A DNA stretch of 64,000 bases from Actinophytocola sp044466355 (lineage in GTDB: Bacteria > Actinomycetota > Actinomycetes > Mycobacteriales > Pseudonocardiaceae), in NCBI RefSeq assembly GCF_044466355.1, contig NZ_JBITMQ010000017.1, positions 62,001-126,000 of the forward strand, in the 5' to 3' direction. The notes below the pieces were generated by a model. It saw only the letters and a program-made list of their open reading frames with translations. It was not told the DNA's origin and did not search any database. Shown in pieces: positions 60,891 to 64,000 of this stretch. Numbering within the stretch: the stretch's first letter is position 1; each line of letters begins with the position of its first letter. The position numbers were made by a program, and so were the translations under genes.

Positions 60891-61316
60891 CTATAGGCGC
60901 AACACGCACACCGAGGCGAGAAGGGATCTCCCGGCGACGCGCGGGGCTCGCGGGAACGACGGCCGCTGGTTGCCTGTGGCCGCTCGGGCCGCGCTCACGG
61001 TGGCGAGCAGCCAGGTCGCCAGAAGGAAGACCGCGGCCGCGCACAGGACAACGAGGCACAGGTGCAGCAGGTCGTGCCCCATGCCGGTCCCGGAATCGTC
61101 GGAGGGCTGCGCGGCCGGGTTCATGCTCGCCATGGCCGGGGCCGTCGTCGCCGGGGCCATGGCCGCGGTCGCCATCGTCGCCATCGGCTCGGCGGTCATG
61201 GCCGCATGGCCCGTCTCGTGTGGCGGCAGCGCGACGTGGTGCATGCCGAGCACGGACAGCGTCAGCGCGCACAGCAGCAGAATCTGCCGCGCTCGAGAGG
61301 CCGTGCCCGATCGCAT
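60891..61316 (-). CDS. DUF6153-type exported protein, second copy
   Basis: 141 residues from ATG 61316. Same plan as the copy at 45119-45538: N-terminal helix with LGMHHVAL, a long Met/Ala-rich loop (about ten Met), helix GHDLLHLCLVVLCAAAV, conserved terminal SVCVLRL. Shares the BlaI-type operator with the divergent ccm operon. Confidence 0.72.
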   Translation of the reverse strand: MRSGTASRARQILLLCALTLSVLGMHHVALPPHETGHAAMTAEPMATMATAAMAPATTAPAMASMNPAAQPSDDSGTGMGHDLLHLCLVVLCAAAVFLLATWLLATVSAARAATGNQRPSFPRAPRVAGRSLLASVCVLRL

Positions 61317-61395
61317 GCCGCCCACGGTAGCGGAATGAGTCCTCGGCCACCCGCCGCCCGACCCCGGTGGGTGACATGCGCTGTCGTTGCCTAGC

Positions 61396-61414
61396 CTACT
61401 ATCGCAAATAGTAG
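61396..61414. promoter_or_regulatory. BlaI-type operator between DUF6153 gene and ccmA
   Basis: CTACTAT-CGCAA-ATAGTAG, perfect 7-bp arms; 15 bp before ccmA and 80 bp before the divergent DUF6153 gene. Confidence 0.85.
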
Positions 61415-61428
61415 GAGAGGAGGTGCGT

Positions 61429-62106
61429 GTGCTCAGCCCACCGTACGGCGGCGAGGTCGTGACCCTCGTCGGGATCGCCGCCGACGTCGAGCGCGTTCCG
61501 GTGCTGCGCGGGCTTGACCTCCACGTCGGCGCGGGTGAGTCCGTGGGGCTCACAGGTGCCAACGGCGCCGGAAAGAGCACCCTGTTGCGCGTCGTGGGGA
61601 CACTGCTCCCGCCGGCTGGCGGGGAGGGCAGGGTGCTGGGCGCGACGCTGGGGACCGACGAGTGCCGCGCGGTGCGGCCCCGGATCTCGCTCGTCGGCCA
61701 CACACCCGCGTTGTACTCGCGCCTCACCCTCCTGGAGAACCTGTCTTTCGTGGCCCGTCTCGTCGGCAGGACGGAACGGGAGGCTGCCGAGGCGCTGGAC
61801 GCGGTCGGGCTGGCACGCGCCGCCGACCGCCGAGCCGAGGCGTGCTCGCAGGGCATGTGCCGCCGTGCCGAGCTGGCGCGGGTGTTGCTCACCGAGCCGG
61901 CGCTCCTGCTCCTGGACGAGGCCCACGCCGGGCTGGACGCGGAGTCCGCCGAGCTGGTCGAGGTGGTCGTCGAGCGGGTGTGTCACCGTGGCGGCGCGTG
62001 CCTCGTGGTTTCGCACGACCAGCCGAGACTGGCGGCCGCCGTGGACCGCGTCGTGGCGCTGACCGGCGGCGCGCTCGCCGAGCCCCGGACCGGGACGCCG
62101 GTATGA
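61429..62106 (+). CDS. ccmA: Haem-handling ABC ATPase CcmA
   Basis: 225 residues from GTG 61429 behind GAGGAGG (GTG 61423 also possible). Walker A GANGAGKST, an altered signature (SQGMCRRAELARVL in place of LSxGQ), Walker B LLLLDEAHAGLD. With CcmB and CcmC it releases holo-CcmE in System I cytochrome c maturation. Confidence 0.85.
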   Translation: MLSPPYGGEVVTLVGIAADVERVPVLRGLDLHVGAGESVGLTGANGAGKSTLLRVVGTLLPPAGGEGRVLGATLGTDECRAVRPRISLVGHTPALYSRLTLLENLSFVARLVGRTEREAAEALDAVGLARAADRRAEACSQGMCRRAELARVLLTEPALLLLDEAHAGLDAESAELVEVVVERVCHRGGACLVVSHDQPRLAAAVDRVVALTGGALAEPRTGTPV

Positions 62107-62771
62107 CCGGTCCGGTCCGGCACAGCCTCCAACTCGCGCGCAAGGACCTGCGGCTGGAACTGCGTGCGGGTGAGGCGTTGCTGGTCACCGCTCCGTTCGG
62201 GGCCGTCGCCCTGGTGTTCGTGCCGCTCGCCGTCGGCACTGACGTGCCCCTGCTGCGCACGGTCGGGCCCGGCATGTTCTGGGTCGTCGTGCTGCTGTTC
62301 GGGGTGCTCGTCACCGTGCGGCAGAGCGCCGTCGACGGTCCCGCGCAGCTCGCGCTGCTCCGGCTGTGCGGAGTCCACCCGGCGGCCCGGCTCGCCGGGC
62401 GGGCCCTCGCGAACGCCGTGCTGCTCTGCCTGTTCCAGACCCTGTTGGTGCCGGTCGCGGTCGTGCTGTACGACCCGGACCTGACCGGGTGGCGATGGCT
62501 CCTACCAGTGATACCGCTCGTCGCCGTCGGGCTGGCGTTACTCGGCGCCCTCACCGACGAACTAGCCCGCGGCCTCGCCGGACGCACGACGCTCGGCCCG
62601 CTGCTCGCCGTGCCCGTCGCGCTGCCCATCCTGCTCTGCGCGACGCAGACGCTCGAACTTGCCCGCTACGGCAGGGCGCCGTGGCCGTGGCTCCTGCTCC
62701 TCCTCACGGTCGACCTGCTGACCGCACTCGCCGTGGGGCTCGTCGCACGACACCTCGAGGAGTCCGCATGA
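62103..62771 (+). CDS. ccmB: CcmB-like haem exporter subunit
   Basis: 222 residues from ATG 62103, overlapping ccmA. Six helices; FWVVVLLFGVLVTVRQSAVD matches the CcmB region after helix 2, and the N-terminus RKDLRLELRAGEALL is typical. Confidence 0.82.
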   Translation: MTGPVRHSLQLARKDLRLELRAGEALLVTAPFGAVALVFVPLAVGTDVPLLRTVGPGMFWVVVLLFGVLVTVRQSAVDGPAQLALLRLCGVHPAARLAGRALANAVLLCLFQTLLVPVAVVLYDPDLTGWRWLLPVIPLVAVGLALLGALTDELARGLAGRTTLGPLLAVPVALPILLCATQTLELARYGRAPWPWLLLLLTVDLLTALAVGLVARHLEESA

Positions 62772-63496
62772 GACTGTTCGGTACACGGCTGCCGAACGCC
62801 GTGGCCGTGGTCGCCGCGGCCGGGCTGGTGGCCGCGGTGCTCGCGCCGCCGGACCGGATCCAGGGCGACCTGCAGCGCCTGATGTACCTGCACGTCCCCG
62901 CGGCGTGGGTGGCCTACCTGAGCTTCGCCGTCACACTGGGTGGCAGCGTGGCCTGGCTGTGGCGGCGCGAGCCCCGCTTCGACCGCGTCGCCGCGGCGAG
63001 TGCCGAGGTCGGGGTGTTCTTCACGGGCCTGGCGATCGCGCTCGGCTCGGTGTGGGGCAAGCCGACCTGGGGCGTGTGGTGGACGTGGGATCCCCGGCTG
63101 GTCACCACCGCGCTGATGTTCTTCGTCTACCTGGGCTATCTCGCGTTGCGACGCGCCGTTTCCGACCGGGTGTCGCGGGCCAGGCGCTCGGCCGTGTTCG
63201 GCGTGGTCGCGTTCGTCCAGGTGCCGGTCGTGCACCTGTCGGTGGTCTGGTGGCGGGCGTTGCACCAGCCGGCGACGGTGCTCAGGCCGGGTGATCCGAG
63301 CATCGACCACACGATGCTCGCGGCGCTGCTGGTCAACGTGCTCGCGTTCACGTTGCTGTACCTGCTCCTGATGCGCGCCAGGGTGCGCCTGGCGGTCGCC
63401 GAGGAGGAACAGGAGGCCCGGCAGGCCGACGGCACGGAACTGGCCGGGAGCGCGGTCGAGGCCCCTCGTCTGGAGAGGACTGCCACGGATGTCTGA
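62768..63496 (+). CDS. ccmC: CcmC haem-handling protein
   Basis: 242 residues from ATG 62768. Six helices with the WWD domain SVWGKPTWGVWWTWDPRL and flanking His (YLHVPAAW; VHLSVVWWRALHQP). Loads haem onto CcmE. The last ~30 residues form an acidic extension not usual in CcmC. Confidence 0.9.
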   Translation: MRLFGTRLPNAVAVVAAAGLVAAVLAPPDRIQGDLQRLMYLHVPAAWVAYLSFAVTLGGSVAWLWRREPRFDRVAAASAEVGVFFTGLAIALGSVWGKPTWGVWWTWDPRLVTTALMFFVYLGYLALRRAVSDRVSRARRSAVFGVVAFVQVPVVHLSVVWWRALHQPATVLRPGDPSIDHTMLAALLVNVLAFTLLYLLLMRARVRLAVAEEEQEARQADGTELAGSAVEAPRLERTATDV

Positions 63497-63605
63497 GTGG
63501 GCTTGGGTGGCGCTGGGTTACGGCATCACCGCGGTCGCGGTCAGCGGGTACGTGCTGAGCCTGGTCCGTCGCTGGGCGCGAGTGCGGAACGGGGACCAGG
63601 TATGA
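63489..63605 (+). CDS. ccmD: CcmD-like small membrane protein
   Basis: 38 residues, one helix (WVALGYGITAVAVSGYVLSLV) then a basic tail, overlapping both neighbours. Position between ccmC and ccmE and the WxxxGYG pattern identify it; short for most annotations. Confidence 0.75.
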   Translation: MSEWAWVALGYGITAVAVSGYVLSLVRRWARVRNGDQV

Positions 63606-64000
63606 AGCGGTACCGCCTGCTGGCGTTCTCCGGCGCCGGGGTCGTCGCGGTGCTCCTCGGGCTGTTGTTCTTCGGCAACCTGAACGAGAACCTCGTGTAC
63701 TACCTGACGCCTGACGAGGCGCTCGACCAGCGCGGTGACTACCCGGACGGACGACGGTTCCAGCTCGGTGGCCTCGTCGAGCCGGACAGCGTGACGGAGA
63801 GCGGGGACGAGCTGCGGTTCGTGGTTGTCGCGGACGCCGGACCGTACAGCGCATCGATCCCGGTGATCCACCACGGGGCGCCCGCCCAGCTGTTCCAGGC
63901 CGGGATCGGCGTGGTGCTCGAGGGCTCCTGGCAGGGCGGGGAGTTCGTGTCGGACACGATGAAGGTCAAGCACGACGAGAACTACCGGCCACCTGACAGC
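63602..64000 (+). CDS. ccmE: CcmE haem chaperone, 3' end outside window
   Basis: 133 residues visible from ATG 63602. N-terminal helix, YYLTPDEAL after it, then an OB fold. The haem-binding motif KHDENYRPP is present, with the His that covalently binds haem in the E. coli type rather than the CxxxY type. Truncated by the window end. Confidence 0.88.
   Translation, partial: MKRYRLLAFSGAGVVAVLLGLLFFGNLNENLVYYLTPDEALDQRGDYPDGRRFQLGGLVEPDSVTESGDELRFVVVADAGPYSASIPVIHHGAPAQLFQAGIGVVLEGSWQGGEFVSDTMKVKHDENYRPPDS

Overview
The window is very GC-rich with GTG/TTG starts, ATGA/GTGA stop-start overlaps, a mycothiol-type arsenate reductase, an actinobacterial LexA box and a mycobacteria-like lpqS-cysK2-MFS copper locus. 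This points to an actinomycete, probably of the Pseudonocardiales. Most of it is accessory DNA for metal and metalloid stress, and I see no rRNA, tRNA or CRISPR array.

Layout. (1) 0.6-11.2 kb is an arsenic island: an ArsR-GNAT fusion, an M28 peptidase, two Cys-rich small proteins, a stand-alone arsR, an FAD oxidoreductase, an MFS pump, an ArsO-like flavoprotein, an ArsR-arsenate reductase fusion, a second arsC and an aquaglyceroporin. A DUF488 gene and its convergent neighbour sit inside it. A DinB-family gene borders its right end and a DinB remnant its left. (2) 11.3-21.3 kb is decaying DNA (several frameshifted or truncated genes) around an intact SOS-type dnaE2 and an orphan histidine kinase. 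(3) 21.3-23.5 kb holds an ABC-2 exporter and a small protein. (4) 23.7-31.5 kb holds a secreted metal-binding protein, a Cu(I) P1B-ATPase, a carrier protein with an MFS pump and a FecCD-type importer, and a small membrane protein. (5) 31.5-45.1 kb, mostly minus strand, is a copper block: an MFS pump, cysK2, an lpqS-like gene, a heavy-metal domain fused to an IS5-type DUF4096 domain, a BlaI/CopY repressor and an eight-gene complex I-like operon. That operon has only membrane subunits (A,H,J,K,L,M,N) plus a His-rich protein where the NuoB/NuoD genes would be. (6) 45.1-64 kb is more copper defence: DUF6153 proteins, a BNR lipoprotein, a Csp copper-storage protein, an IS481-family element, an apolipoprotein N-acyltransferase, a second BlaI, an NlpC/P60 hydrolase, csoR, multicopper oxidase, M56 peptidase, DUF305 lipoprotein and a System I ccmABCDE cluster running off the end.

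Two regulatory layers tie the copper half together. The palindrome CTACTAT-N5-ATAGTAG, typical of BlaI/MecI/CopY repressors, lies in the core promoters of at least seven transcription units between 46 and 61.4 kb, with weaker copies near 35 kb. A different palindrome, TACCC-N5-GGGTA, of the CsoR type, lies before the copA operon, the 30.98 kb membrane protein and the complex I-like operon. The arsenic half has its own sites: ATCGA-N6-TCGAT (four copies), TCAAT-N4-ATTGA (two) and TGATT-N4-AATCA (one). The most unusual content is the headless complex I-like operon with its His-rich subunit, the large BlaI-type copper regulon (one operator split by an insertion sequence), and the HMA-DUF4096 fusion.
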